From: a virus
Length of the DNA: 20,489 bases
Reading direction: 5' to 3' (one strand)
IMG/VR virus record: IMGVR_UViG_3300049825_000002
Location: 1 to 20,489 of that record
The notes under the pieces are model-generated. The model saw nothing but the letters and a program-made list of their open reading frames with translations, was not told where the DNA came from and did no database searches. Numbering within the stretch: the stretch's first letter is position 1; the number at the start of each line of letters is the position of its first letter. Positions 7,702 through 16,039 of this stretch are shown here, in pieces. A program made the position numbers and the translations under genes.

Positions 7702-9140
7702 TATCTATTTGTAGGGCTTACTATTAAGTTAGCGCCCGTAATAACAATCTTTACAGGATCAGTACCAGACAATTCATAAACACGATCACGCAACTTCAAG
7801 GTCATACCAAGACGACGCCAAAACGCTCTAAAGCCATATTGACCGATACGCCCCATCTTTGTCCAATGTTCGCTAGACCACGTATGGCCGCCATCATCAG
7901 ACCAACGAAGCATTGCTTCAGGATCGCTACCTTGACCTAAGTTAAGCCCTGGGCCTGACTCGCACATGAGTTGCAAACCGTGTTGCGTTGTACGATTAAG
8001 ATTGTTTTGATTTGCGGGGATAGGACGCCATGAACGTAACCACTTTTGGATTTGCCCATTATCTTGATAAACGTCTAAATCAAAAGCGTATAGGTTGCCG
8101 TTTTCGTAATCGCCAACAATAGTTTCGCTATCAAAGCTCATTTGGCATTGGCTACGGTGGCGTACAAATTCGCCATTAACAAAGCCTGCACGTTCATGCC
8201 AAGCATTTGTAGACACATCGTAAACCCAAGTCTTGCCAACTGTAGGGAACGCTATTACATAGAACGCATGACCTTCTTGCTGATAAGTGTAGGCAACCGC
8301 ATCAGAAACGTCGCCATACTGTTGAATAGCAAACTCTACAGCGTGGGTAGATACGCGCTTGCCTGTATAGCCTTGGTTGCGGTAAACGATTCCATAGCCC
8401 CTTGGGTCTTGCCCAAGCCAAAATAGGCTATTGTCTAATTTACAAATGGAAGATTTAGCAATACAACCAATCTCGTTGTACGCACCTTGAATAGGAGCTA
8501 AAGGGAAAGGTGTAAGCCCTGCGTCATACCAAACCTCAGTAGTGCCAGTTCCAAACACCCATACTTCACGATTATTAGATACTACCGCCACTACAGCGTC
8601 GGGAGTACTTTCAGCAGCCGCAAACGCTAACGGGTCAATAACGGTGCCATCAAGAATACCTGTCACCCAAAGAATCTGTGTGCCTGGTTGGTTAAAACAA
8701 AAATAGCCGTCAATGTAGCAAACCGTTTCAGCGCCAAAAAAGTCAGGATCGGTAATTCTTTGGAATGTATTGGCAGGCTCATCGTAGATAAACGCCTCTG
8801 CGCCGCAAGCAATAAACAGTTGTATGCCGTTATCGGCGATAGATACAGGGCCAGTACCGCTAATGTTGCCTAACTTTGTAGCAGTAAAGTCAGGCAGAAT
8901 TTTATAGAACTCATTACCTGACGCTACGTAGGCATCTTCGCCGTTGCTTAAATGCGTCCAAAGCCCACGGATGGGGCCAGTACCTACAGTAGCTACCTTA
9001 CGCAAGCCTGGGGCGCGGTTAAGAAACCCACCTGTCAAACCGCCTTCAGGGACAGGTTCAGGGAAAAGGTTAATCATGCGGTTATCCGCAGCGTTAACCG
9101 ACCTAGCCGTATACGCTTGGCCTAAAATAGGCGTCAACAT
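7701..9140 (-). CDS. Packaged-DNA stabilisation protein, P22 gp10-like (tail hub)
   Basis: A 479-residue protein of nearly the length of P22 gp10 (472). The N-terminal GQAYTARSVNAADNRMINLFPEP and FLNRAPGLRKVATVG blocks and the mid-protein FWLGQDPRGYGIVYR and NAWHERAGF sequences are characteristic of the phage stabilisation protein family. In P22, gp10 forms a hexameric ring under the gp4 ring, closes the filled head and carries the tailspikes and needle. Beta-propeller-like strand repeats are visible through residues 60-330. The start overlaps the gp4-like stop (TAATG), so the two neck proteins are probably coupled, which would suit their joint role. Identity is strongly supported. Confidence 0.85.
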   Translation of the reverse strand: MLTPILGQAYTARSVNAADNRMINLFPEPVPEGGLTGGFLNRAPGLRKVATVGTGPIRGLWTHLSNGEDAYVASGNEFYKILPDFTATKLGNISGTGPVSIADNGIQLFIACGAEAFIYDEPANTFQRITDPDFFGAETVCYIDGYFCFNQPGTQILWVTGILDGTVIDPLAFAAAESTPDAVVAVVSNNREVWVFGTGTTEVWYDAGLTPFPLAPIQGAYNEIGCIAKSSICKLDNSLFWLGQDPRGYGIVYRNQGYTGKRVSTHAVEFAIQQYGDVSDAVAYTYQQEGHAFYVIAFPTVGKTWVYDVSTNAWHERAGFVNGEFVRHRSQCQMSFDSETIVGDYENGNLYAFDLDVYQDNGQIQKWLRSWRPIPANQNNLNRTTQHGLQLMCESGPGLNLGQGSDPEAMLRWSDDGGHTWSSEHWTKMGRIGQYGFRAFWRRLGMTLKLRDRVYELSGTDPVKIVITGANLIVSPTNR

Positions 9141-9850
9141 TAGTAGTTACCGGCAAAGATGTTGAAACGCTGACGGGTAGCCACAATACTGTATGGCAAG
9201 GACATAATGTCGTCAGGGTTGTTAATACGCTTGAGGTTGCGTTTAGAAGTCATCGCAATACGAGCTACGTTAGGTGGCGGCTCTACACCAAACTCATTGG
9301 CAAACTCACAAGCTAAGTTGTATTTAAACGCTCTCAAATAGCCAGGAGGCATATAAATGTCGGTAGACAAGCTAGGAACGCTTATCAGTTCATTAACCGA
9401 CACAAAGTGAAACTCTAATGCTTTTGTAGGCACTGGGTAAACGTACATATCAATATTAGGAAAGTCCATATTGATCCACATTACTTGTGGGTAAGTAGAA
9501 GTCACCGTTTTAACCGCAATACCGTTGTATTGTTGTTGGTTAATAATCTTAATACCAAAAGAAATGCCGTTACTAGGGTCTTTAAAATAAGTAGAATCCT
9601 CCAATAAAATAGGACGATTACCTACAAAATCACCTGTTGGCCCTAATGTTCTATGGATTTGATTTGGTAGCCAAGTAAAAACTTGATCTTGGGTAGAAAA
9701 GACAGATAGACGCTCAGTATTCCAAGAGTCGATCATTTGATTTAACGCCATCAAAGCGTCTTGGGAAGTAGCCGCAGAAGGTGTTTCACCTTCAGCCAAA
9801 ATGCCTAGTACGCGTAGGGCGCCGTTAATTTGGTCATTTGCCGTGGTCAT
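9140..9850 (-). CDS. Head-to-tail adaptor / packaged-DNA stabilisation protein, P22 gp4-like
   Basis: A 236-residue protein whose N-terminus (NDQINGALRVLGILAEGETP, then DALMALNQMIDSWNTERLSVFS) is the helical block of gp4-like tail accessory proteins. A central beta-rich region (about 60-150) and a C-terminal helical section with YLRAFKYNLACEFANEFG follow. P22 gp4 (166 residues) forms a dodecameric ring that extends the portal and receives gp10. This version is longer by about 70 residues, in line with the bigger adaptor family found in other podoviruses. The start is supported by AAAAGGAAA upstream, and the next gene is gp10-like as in P22. Confidence 0.78.
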   Translation of the reverse strand: MTTANDQINGALRVLGILAEGETPSAATSQDALMALNQMIDSWNTERLSVFSTQDQVFTWLPNQIHRTLGPTGDFVGNRPILLEDSTYFKDPSNGISFGIKIINQQQYNGIAVKTVTSTYPQVMWINMDFPNIDMYVYPVPTKALEFHFVSVNELISVPSLSTDIYMPPGYLRAFKYNLACEFANEFGVEPPPNVARIAMTSKRNLKRINNPDDIMSLPYSIVATRQRFNIFAGNY

Positions 9851-9862
9851 GGCGGTTTCCTT

Positions 9863-10063
9863 TTACTCTGAGGTTTTACGACGTCTTTTTACTTCCAGTG
9901 TATTAACAGGAGCCGCAATCACTTCTTCTACTTCTTCTACGATTTCAGGTTGCGTATCCAATTCGTAGCGTTCCCAACCTTGTGCTTCATCGTGTTCTGC
10001 TTCGGCGTCCATTGTAGCAACTTTAGTGCCGTGAATGGGGTGCTTCATATAAATTATAGGCAT
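9863..10063 (-). CDS. Small charged protein of unknown function
   Basis: A 66-residue protein with a start resembling many small phage proteins (IYMKHPIHGTKVA, then a Glu/Asp-rich helix and GWERY). A very acidic stretch (about 39-48) and a terminal basic patch KRRRKTSE (59-66) follow. It lies between the decoration-like genes and the gp4-like gene, so a virion or assembly role is possible, but I assign none. The ATG at 10063 has no good Shine-Dalgarno sequence (TTGAAAAAACT precedes it), unlike most neighbours. A second in-frame ATG at codon 6 is no better. A stable hairpin lies 16 bases upstream of the start. Confidence 0.55.
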   Translation of the reverse strand: MPIIYMKHPIHGTKVATMDAEAEHDEAQGWERYELDTQPEIVEEVEEVIAAPVNTLEVKRRRKTSE

Positions 10064-10078
10064 AGTTTTTTCAATTAG

Positions 10079-10098
10079 ATAGGGGGCGAACCCCCTAT
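10079..10098 (-). other. Perfect 8-bp hairpin without a downstream U-tract
   Basis: In the transcribed strand ATAGGGGG-TTCG-CCCCCTAT forms a perfect stem of eight pairs, 5 nt after the stop of the 134-residue gene. CTAATTG follows instead of a T-run, so it is not a standard intrinsic terminator on this strand. On the opposite strand the stem is followed by TTTTATT. An mRNA-end stabilising or processing hairpin is the likeliest role. Confidence 0.6.
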
Positions 10099-10102
10099 TT
10101 TA

Positions 10103-10507
10103 TTACGATGCGCCGTGAATAACGCAAAAGTTAATAATTACAGCTTCGGCTAATGGAGCCGCAGTATTGTTAAACAAACCAATTACAGCGCTGCCCGTTG
10201 CTAAACTAGCAACGTACGGCCAATAAGCACCTGAAGTGCCACCACCAGACACGTTAACAATAACTACATCTCTTGCACTAATTACAGTGTTATTTAATGT
10301 AAAAAGCACTACAGCTTGGTTAGCCAACGATGCTGCGTTCATGGTGATACGACCCATAGAAGTGTTTAGCGTAACTGCGGTAGATTTGCTTGTTGCTTGA
10401 GTAACTGTACCTTGAGCAACAGATGAATAGCCAAGTTCTTCAGTGGCATAGCAAGTGCTAAATTCAGGGTCTAGATACGCAACACCAGTAGCTTTGGTAT
10501 TAGGCAT
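10103..10507 (-). CDS. Putative head decoration-like protein
   Basis: A 134-residue protein with a short leader (PNTKATGVAYLDPEFS) followed by a strand-rich domain. The stretch GTVTQATSKSTAVTLNTSMG, then ITMNAASLANQAVVLFTLNN, VVIVNVSGGGTSGAY and PLAEAVIINFCVIHG, is a widespread phage domain, often encoded beside the coat gene and left unnamed. No catalytic motif is seen. With the gene upstream (131 residues) it forms a pair of small beta-rich proteins right after the major coat, so capsid decoration is a reasonable but unproved guess. The start is supported by TTAAGGAAAAA. Hairpins lie on both sides of the gene. Confidence 0.58.
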   Translation of the reverse strand: MPNTKATGVAYLDPEFSTCYATEELGYSSVAQGTVTQATSKSTAVTLNTSMGRITMNAASLANQAVVLFTLNNTVISARDVVIVNVSGGGTSGAYWPYVASLATGSAVIGLFNNTAAPLAEAVIINFCVIHGAS

Positions 10508-10520
10508 AATTTTTCCTTAA

Positions 10521-10545
10521 TAAGAAACCCACCCCGAAGGGCGGG
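10521..10545 (-). terminator. Rho-independent terminator after the 131-residue gene
   Basis: On the minus strand CCCGCCC-TTCG-GGGTGGG forms a seven-pair stem (one G-T pair) closed by the extra-stable C(UUCG)G tetraloop, and TTTCTTA follows. It begins 8 nt after the stop codon of the 131-residue gene and just before the Shine-Dalgarno of the 134-residue gene. Confidence 0.8.
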
Positions 10546-10553
10546 ATATTACA

Positions 10554-10949
10554 TTAACCAGCGATACGATAGAAAACGTAGACGTTTTCAGCCGTCTTGC
10601 GAACGCGCCATTGACAAGCAGAGTTCGCTGCAACCGCTGCTACACCAACTAATGTACAACCTGTATTAGCTGTTACTGTAGCGGCGTTTGTGCCACCGAT
10701 ATTAATAATGTTGAAATCAAAAGAGCTATTTACTTTCATGTTGCCAAAAGCTGTTTCTAGGGCAACACCTGTAGGTACGGTTAAAGCTAAAGCCGCGCCG
10801 TTGTAAGTAATAATCCCGTTTGCTAATTCTTCGGCAGTTAAAGTCGCTGCGCCTGTTTTAGCTATTGGGGCTGTTTGAGTCCCCATAACGATTTCATCTA
10901 AATTACCATCACCAACTTGGTAACCATTTGCGCCATTTGGAAGTGCCAT
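10554..10949 (-). CDS. Putative head decoration-like protein
   Basis: A 131-residue protein. A Gly/Asn-rich start (ALPNGANGYQVGDGNLDE) and a TLTAEELANGIITYNG segment lead into a small beta domain (about 55-131) with FDFNIINIGGTNAATVTANT and a final QWRVRKTAENVYVFYRIAG. Such proteins are frequent directly after phage coat genes and have no fixed name. The beta domain is reminiscent of the C-terminal part of the 310-residue fibre-like protein, so an exposed capsid protein is plausible. The gene lies between two terminators, with its own strong AAGGAAA Shine-Dalgarno, and no promoter is visible in the 59-base gap upstream. Its expression probably comes from read-through of the coat terminator. 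Confidence 0.6.
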   Translation of the reverse strand: MALPNGANGYQVGDGNLDEIVMGTQTAPIAKTGAATLTAEELANGIITYNGAALALTVPTGVALETAFGNMKVNSSFDFNIINIGGTNAATVTANTGCTLVGVAAVAANSACQWRVRKTAENVYVFYRIAG

Positions 10950-10975
10950 GATATGTTTCCTTAAAAAATAGATTT

Positions 10976-11000
10976 AAAAAGCCCCCGCTTGCGCGGGAGC
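10976..11000 (-). terminator. Rho-independent terminator after the coat gene
   Basis: On the minus strand GCTCCCGC-GCAA-GCGGGGGC forms an eight-pair stem (one T-G pair) capped by a GNRA-type GCAA loop and followed directly by TTTTT. It starts 8 nt after the coat stop codon. Confidence 0.88.
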
Positions 11001-11008
11001 ATTTAGGT

Positions 11009-12214
11009 TTAACCCCAGATACGGCAAGCCATCGCAGGGCGAATTGTGCTAAAGCCATATAGAACGTCAATACGGCAAGGTAAACGGTCGTTATTGATGT
11101 CGTACTGACGTACAACACGCATAGAGATACCGTTGTGAACTTGGCGGGAAGCCATGTCTACACCTTGTGGCAACAACAAGTCAGCGGTCGCAAAAGTGAT
11201 CGCATCTTTGTGGTAAACCAAGTTTTGAGCGTACTGGCTAGTAGCTGCACCAAACATCGTTACTACAGCGCCAGCTACAGGGAATGAATCCACAGTTGCC
11301 AAAGCGTTAGATGATGTATAGATAGCTGGGCTGATAGCCAAAGTAGTTGTTGCACTAGCACCAGTAACAGCAGCGGTTACGGTAAACTGTTGCAAGCTAC
11401 CTGTGGACTCACGGGTTTGTGGGTTAACAGAGTACACGTTAGCGATTGTAAATACATCGCCTACGTTCCATGACTGTGAACCACCTGTAAAGCTGATACC
11501 TAAAGTAGCTTGACCTTGGGTAGCAACAGTAGAAGTTACAGTAATGGTTGTACCCCAAGTACCTGTTGTGTGTTGCTTGATAGATTGGCTCATGTTGATT
11601 TCTTCGTAGCCCAATACACCCATACCCATCATGCCATTCTTGAACTGACGGCTGATTGTGTCTGTAGGATTAAACAGACCTTTCATGCCTTCAACCAAGC
11701 CTGCGTTAGCTGCTGGGTTAACAGTAGCGTAACGTGGGGACATAACAGCAGCAGCTTCGTTCAGCTTTTGTTGCGCTTGCAACAGAACCAAAGAAGTAGA
11801 TGGAGTTGTACCAGGAGTACCAACAGAAGCAGAAATAGCTTTGTAAGCATTAGCTACGTCAGCGTCGATAGAAGAAGCCAACTGTGAGATACGTGGTTTT
11901 AGAACACGCTCTGCAAAGTCATCTAACTGCATTGTCAATTCAGCAGAGGTGAAGTTAACACCAATGTGCTTTTGTGACGCAACAGTCAAAGTTGTGAACT
12001 GCTCGTTGTCGTCCTGAACTTGCAGGGCGGCACCGTCAGTTACCAAAGCGCGGTCTGGTAAGCGGATACGCAGTGTAGAACCAATTTTGGCACCTTCAAC
12101 AGCAAAGGAGTCGTCATATTGGCGGTTTACGTTACGTGTAAGAACAAGGTTGTTTTCAAGAATTTCTAAAGCCTTCCTTGTTATCATGTCGATCGTTAAG
12201 ATTGAATTACTCAT
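11009..12214 (-). CDS. Major capsid (coat) protein, P22 gp5 family
   Basis: A 401-residue coat protein (P22 gp5 has 430). The N-terminus ILTIDMITRKALEILENNL and the following RQYDDSFAVEGAKIGSTLRI match the N-arm and E-loop region of P22-type coats. The HK97-like core continues with FTSAELTMQLDDFAERVLKP. Residues about 213-325 are Thr/Ser/Gly-rich and strand-rich, in the place of the P22 insertion (I) domain, and the core resumes at DAITFATADLLLPQG. It builds the icosahedral head together with the scaffold encoded 23 nt upstream. An AGGA Shine-Dalgarno sits 6 nt before the ATG, and a strong terminator follows. A phage GroES is encoded in the same window, and P22 coat folding is known to need GroEL/ES. 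Confidence 0.88.
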   Translation of the reverse strand: MSNSILTIDMITRKALEILENNLVLTRNVNRQYDDSFAVEGAKIGSTLRIRLPDRALVTDGAALQVQDDNEQFTTLTVASQKHIGVNFTSAELTMQLDDFAERVLKPRISQLASSIDADVANAYKAISASVGTPGTTPSTSLVLLQAQQKLNEAAAVMSPRYATVNPAANAGLVEGMKGLFNPTDTISRQFKNGMMGMGVLGYEEINMSQSIKQHTTGTWGTTITVTSTVATQGQATLGISFTGGSQSWNVGDVFTIANVYSVNPQTRESTGSLQQFTVTAAVTGASATTTLAISPAIYTSSNALATVDSFPVAGAVVTMFGAATSQYAQNLVYHKDAITFATADLLLPQGVDMASRQVHNGISMRVVRQYDINNDRLPCRIDVLYGFSTIRPAMACRIWG

Positions 12215-12237
12215 GGTAAGTCCTAATTAAAAAATAG

Positions 12238-13023
12238 TTAGCGGTTTCTCTGCGCTTCCCACTTCTTGATCTGACGTTGGCGATCAGCTTCAATCCACTC
12301 TGAAGTCGTCATGCTTTTAATGGCACGAGGATCCGTTGTGTCTGTTGCTGAAGATCCAGAGGATCTTGCCGTAATCGGAGCAATTGGTGCTGGGGCGCTC
12401 GAAGTCTTTTTTACAACTGGGTTATCAGCTAATTTAGCCTCAATTTTCCCTAATTCTTTGGCTTGTTGGAGTGGCGATAACCGAGAAATACGATCTGCTT
12501 CTTTCGGATTAGACCCTAGGTAATAAGCCATGTCGGGGCCAACATCGGAAGATTGAATCGTTTGAGCCATAGCGTCAGTAATTGGAAGCTTGGGGTTGTA
12601 GGCAACTTGTTCAAAGTCGTCGTACTTATTCCTAGCATCTTCTTCTCTGTCGTGGTAGGACTCAATGATCTCAGACTGCATCCTAGCTTGTTCACGCCTA
12701 GCAAGCAATTCTTCTGCCTTACGCTCCGCCAAAACTTCGGCATATTCGTCTGGTGAAGCAAACTGCTCAATCGGCGGGATTTCTACTGGAGTTTTAAGCT
12801 GCTTTTCAGCGGCTCTAGCTGCCTGTTCTCTTTCCCACTTACGTTGTTCTCTAGCAAGTCGTTTACCAATAGCGGCATCAAGTTCTTCTTGCGAAAAGGT
12901 CTTGGGTGCTTCTGCTGCTGGTTCTACTGCTTCCGGCGCTAATTCTTCAGCTTCAGGTGCAGCCGTTGCCACCTGTTCTGGCGCGGATACTTCCGCTGGT
13001 ACTACTTCTTGACTTTCGTCCAT
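12238..13023 (-). CDS. Scaffolding protein
   Basis: A 261-residue hydrophilic protein just upstream of the coat gene, as in P22. It has an acidic Glu/Ala/Pro-rich N-terminus (1-42), a long charged helical region rich in Arg, Glu, Lys and Gln (about 43-130) with coiled-coil character, and a C-terminus with the basic amphipathic segment WIEADRQRQIKKWEAQRNR. In P22 scaffolding protein a basic C-terminal helix-turn-helix binds the coat. The protein would direct procapsid assembly and leave before DNA packaging. It is shorter than P22 gp8 (303). The start is supported by AAGGAAA about nine bases upstream. A sigma70-type promoter and a small hairpin precede it. Confidence 0.8.
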   Translation of the reverse strand: MDESQEVVPAEVSAPEQVATAAPEAEELAPEAVEPAAEAPKTFSQEELDAAIGKRLAREQRKWEREQAARAAEKQLKTPVEIPPIEQFASPDEYAEVLAERKAEELLARREQARMQSEIIESYHDREEDARNKYDDFEQVAYNPKLPITDAMAQTIQSSDVGPDMAYYLGSNPKEADRISRLSPLQQAKELGKIEAKLADNPVVKKTSSAPAPIAPITARSSGSSATDTTDPRAIKSMTTSEWIEADRQRQIKKWEAQRNR

Positions 13024-13045
13024 TTCGATGTTTCCTTAAGAAACC

Positions 13046-13062
13046 CTGGTGTATCGCACCAG
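13046..13062 (-). other. Hairpin in the scaffold mRNA leader
   Basis: On the minus strand CTGGTG-CGATA-CACCAG forms a six-pair stem with a five-base loop, followed by GGTTTCTT and the scaffold Shine-Dalgarno. It lies downstream of the predicted transcription start near 13070, so it is more likely a leader stem than a useful terminator. It could also slow polymerase coming from the tailspike gene. Confidence 0.45.
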
Positions 13063-13076
13063 TACGATTGATACAA

Positions 13077-13105
13077 AATATATTCTTAAACTTTTGGTTC
13101 GTCAA
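13077..13105 (-). promoter_or_regulatory. Sigma70-type promoter for the scaffold-coat module
   Basis: TTGACG (13100-13105) and TATATT (13077-13082) are separated by exactly 17 bases, each hexamer matching the consensus at five of six positions. The -35 box overlaps the tailspike stop codon, and transcription would begin near 13070, about 45 bases before the scaffold start. It lies in one of the few real intergenic gaps of the window. Confidence 0.65.
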
Positions 13106-15216
13106 GCATTTGCAGGAGCTTTATGTATTAAAACAGGCAATCTTCTTGTAGAAGTTACCAAAGCATTTCCATTCATTGTGACAGTTGGGGAACTAATTGC
13201 GGTGATTCTAGTGCTAATATTTGACGCAAAATTATCTGTTTCAGCAGAAGCCAAGAAAGCGTCATCAACAACACCATCAAAAGCGTATGTTCCTGCCGAT
13301 GTTCCTATGTTTGTAATGTTCGCACTTCCGCTAGTAAATGTACCTTGTTGCCAATTACTATTTAAATAACAACGCCCAATACTTGAATATATAAACCCAG
13401 TATTAGTTAAGGTAGCTAAACAATCACCATTGTCGTCAAATCCATTTTGAAGTTCTGCTGTAACTACACCAAGTGTTCTAGCTCTAATATAGAAAAAATA
13501 AAGCAAACCATTTGCGTCCACATACGTTAAAACATCTCCTGGGTTAAACCCACGAACATTGTATAAATCTTCATTACCAAAAGCCGAAGATAAAGTAATT
13601 GTTGCGGTTCTTCCAATTAAAGAAATAGTATATGCGCTAGGGTTAATTATGTAGTCATACTGCCCAAGAGGATTCATAACACCTAAATCATGCCCAAAAG
13701 CAGTTACAGTAGCAGCAGAATAAATAGTATCTGAATTTCTATAAATTAAAGCTGTTCTTGAAGAATATGAATAATTTGAATTTAATAATACATCGCCACC
13801 CAAAGAATTTCCTGTAGTTAAATCGTAACCAATAAATTGATAAGAAGCATTTAATTGTGAATTAGGCCCTGTATTAATTAAACCTAAAGACTGTAATGGA
13901 TAAGCGTTATATACAGGAACAGCACCGCCTGTACCACCATTTCTGTAAGGCCCCCATGCGCTTAAATACAAATAACCATCACTAAAATTCATTTGCTTAA
14001 CTTCAAAAACTGGATTGCCAACAAAGCCAGCCATGTAGCAACCTTGCATATTGACAATAGAATTAGCGTTACCAACTATAAAAGCTCTAGGTGCGCCAGC
14101 AGTTTGTTGTTTATCAAAATTCCAATTACAACCAATCATATTTAAACAATCAGTTACTTGACCGCCTGAACCATAAGAACCAAGGGTATATAAAGTTTCA
14201 GCGTAACAACCTTCAAATACAGTTGGCCCACCTAATTGCGAAGTAGCAGTAATTAACTGAATACACCTGTCAAATTCAGTAGCGCGTACAACAAAACAAG
14301 GTTTGCCATTTTGGGCGCCGTTAGTAATTGTTGTTAAGCAGGTATGAACATCGGCAAAATTACAATCAGTAATTCCAAAATTTCTAGCTTGCGTTTGGCT
14401 AATACTTACGCCATAAGCACAAAATTCAATTTCAGAATTTTGCATACGGACAAACTCGCCTTGCATATCGTAACCTGAAGGCTGGGTTACTATTCCAACA
14501 ACAAAACCACCAATATAGACGTTATCTAAAATAATACCGCTAGAAGATACTTTATTGTATTGAGTTTGCGTTCCTAAAAATGAGGGATAAGTAACAGACG
14601 GATACGCAGGTGTTGGTTGTGCGCCTGAATACCCATCTACGCAAATACCAGCATAGGGGGCATAACGACTATTAGCATTGGCGTTTAAAGCTGGGTCTAT
14701 CCATGCACTTACGGCTAAGTCTGGGATATCTGGGTTTAAATCGCCTAATGCTTGGCTAGAAATCCAGTCATAATTAAGACCAATAATACTAAGCCCACGC
14801 AATACGGTATGTCTTACACCTTGAAAATTAATAGCAGGTGCGTTAGAAAAGTTAGCAGTAATTGTTGTTCCAGCAAAATATTCATCTTGACCACGCCAAC
14901 ATACTCCATCACCTTCAATTTCAACGCCGGTGTATGGGCCAGTAACCGTACCACCAGAAGCACCGTATCCAACTTGTAATGTTTTAGAAATTAAATAAGT
15001 ACCAGCGGGGATGTAAAGTTTGCATTTGCCTTGGTACATTGCATAGTCAATAGCATTTTGTAACGCAACAACATCATCGGTAGTTCCATCGCCAACAGCA
15101 CCAAAATCTTTAGCAGAAACTATATCTTGTGCTTTTTGATTAATGGTTCTATTGATAGCACCAGTAGGTGTGGTGCCACCATTCATTAAATCAATTTTTG
15201 GAATCAACGTGGTCAT
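13102..15216 (-). CDS. Tailspike with pectate-lyase-type right-handed beta-helix
   Basis: A 704-residue protein. The [12 protein letters not shown] motif (37-48), with ALQNAI and [12 protein letters not shown] after it, is the entry sequence of the Pectate_lyase_3 beta-helix fold used by phage tailspikes. Repeated strand/turn units ([43 protein letters not shown]) run to about residue 400, and a beta-rich C-terminal region follows. Tailspikes of this fold bind, and often cleave or deacetylate, surface polysaccharide; I cannot identify the catalytic residues. The N-terminus is only about 36 residues before the helix, so it lacks a full head-binding domain and may attach through another protein. 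It is visibly A+T-richer than the portal. The start is supported by TAGGAAA. Confidence 0.82.
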   Translation of the reverse strand: MTTLIPKIDLMNGGTTPTGAINRTINQKAQDIVSAKDFGAVGDGTTDDVVALQNAIDYAMYQGKCKLYIPAGTYLISKTLQVGYGASGGTVTGPYTGVEIEGDGVCWRGQDEYFAGTTITANFSNAPAINFQGVRHTVLRGLSIIGLNYDWISSQALGDLNPDIPDLAVSAWIDPALNANANSRYAPYAGICVDGYSGAQPTPAYPSVTYPSFLGTQTQYNKVSSSGIILDNVYIGGFVVGIVTQPSGYDMQGEFVRMQNSEIEFCAYGVSISQTQARNFGITDCNFADVHTCLTTITNGAQNGKPCFVVRATEFDRCIQLITATSQLGGPTVFEGCYAETLYTLGSYGSGGQVTDCLNMIGCNWNFDKQQTAGAPRAFIVGNANSIVNMQGCYMAGFVGNPVFEVKQMNFSDGYLYLSAWGPYRNGGTGGAVPVYNAYPLQSLGLINTGPNSQLNASYQFIGYDLTTGNSLGGDVLLNSNYSYSSRTALIYRNSDTIYSAATVTAFGHDLGVMNPLGQYDYIINPSAYTISLIGRTATITLSSAFGNEDLYNVRGFNPGDVLTYVDANGLLYFFYIRARTLGVVTAELQNGFDDNGDCLATLTNTGFIYSSIGRCYLNSNWQQGTFTSGSANITNIGTSAGTYAFDGVVDDAFLASAETDNFASNISTRITAISSPTVTMNGNALVTSTRRLPVLIHKAPANA

Positions 15217-15224
15217 TTTGTTTC

Positions 15225-16028
15225 CTATGGATGAGATGCTACATAAGCATCAAATTTAGCACTTAATTCTTTAACGGCAGCAATTAAATATACGTTTATA
15301 ACATTAGGGTCATAAGAGTAAACTTCGCCTAATGTTGGGTCAACTTGAGGGGAAACAACCATTGCGTCAGGTATTGCTGCGCCTACATCTTGTGCAAAAT
15401 GACCATATTGAGGTGCGCCTGTTTGCGGTTGATTTTTGTAATAAAAACTAACGGGGTTAAGTTTGTTTATAGCGTCTAAAGCACTAGTAACATCTGCTAC
15501 TTTGTTTTTTAACCTTTTATCTGAAGTTGCTGGAACCCATGTAGAACCACCAGGAGCAAGATAAACACCAACACCGCCTTCGTTTTGAATAATAAAGAAA
15601 GGCGTTGCATCAGGAGTTGCTCCAATTACAAAATATTTACCAGCAGTTGAACTTGAATTTCTAACTGCTAATTGACCACCAGTTGCGCTTGCACCAACAA
15701 ATGAGTGCATATTACTTTGCAATACAGCGTTAGTATTTAGTAATAAATTTGTACCGTTAAATTGTAAATTAGCACTATTAGCAAAGGCACTTGTCGCATT
15801 TCCATAAGGAATGTAATTGGCGGTAAGACTCGTTAGCCCTGTACCGCCAGAACCAACAGGTAAAGGTGTAGTTGTCAAAGCAAGACTTGCAGCGCTAACC
15901 GCGCGGCCAGCAGTTAAATCAGATACAGCTACCTTTTTAGTGACGCCACTTTGAACAATAGGCAATACTTCAGTACCCGCAAGCGGTGTAGTTGAAGCGG
16001 GGAGGGCTGAAATTTTTACGTCTGCCAT
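15225..16028 (-). CDS. Tail fibre with C-terminal S74 intramolecular chaperone
   Basis: A 267-residue protein. The N-terminus ([20 protein letters not shown], 1-20) is a short leader common in phage fibres. [11 protein letters not shown] unit lies at about 59-68, then a strand-rich middle. From S169, SDKRLK starts the peptidase S74 (endosialidase-type) chaperone, with [15 protein letters not shown] and [13 protein letters not shown] after it. In this family the chaperone drives trimerisation and then cuts itself off at the conserved Ser-Asp, so the mature fibre would be about 168 residues, short for such proteins. AAAGGA precedes the start. It lies between the adapter-like fibre and the tailspike, and its A+T-rich middle resembles those neighbours. 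Confidence 0.85.
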   Translation of the reverse strand: MADVKISALPASTTPLAGTEVLPIVQSGVTKKVAVSDLTAGRAVSAASLALTTTPLPVGSGGTGLTSLTANYIPYGNATSAFANSANLQFNGTNLLLNTNAVLQSNMHSFVGASATGGQLAVRNSSSTAGKYFVIGATPDATPFFIIQNEGGVGVYLAPGGSTWVPATSDKRLKNKVADVTSALDAINKLNPVSFYYKNQPQTGAPQYGHFAQDVGAAIPDAMVVSPQVDPTLGEVYSYDPNVINVYLIAAVKELSAKFDAYVASHP

Positions 16029-16039
16029 GATCTAATCCT

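Noticed and set aside
10040-10085. TATAAT in the first codons of the 66-residue gene as a promoter
   Set aside because: No -35 hexamer lies 16-18 bases upstream; the nearby TTGAAA is only about 10 bases away, and the site falls within coding sequence.
10909-11118. 69-codon minus-strand frame across the coat end
   Set aside because: It runs through the coat terminator and overlaps two supported genes in another frame; its sequence has no phage-protein character.
12665-13012. 115-codon plus-strand frame rich in Ser and Ala
   Set aside because: It mirrors the Glu/Ala-rich scaffold on the opposite strand, a usual shadow of biased codons.
13046-13062. Hairpin as the tailspike terminator
   Set aside because: The stem has only six pairs, the T-run is weak (GGTTTCTT), and it lies downstream of a strong promoter whose transcripts it would stop before the scaffold gene.
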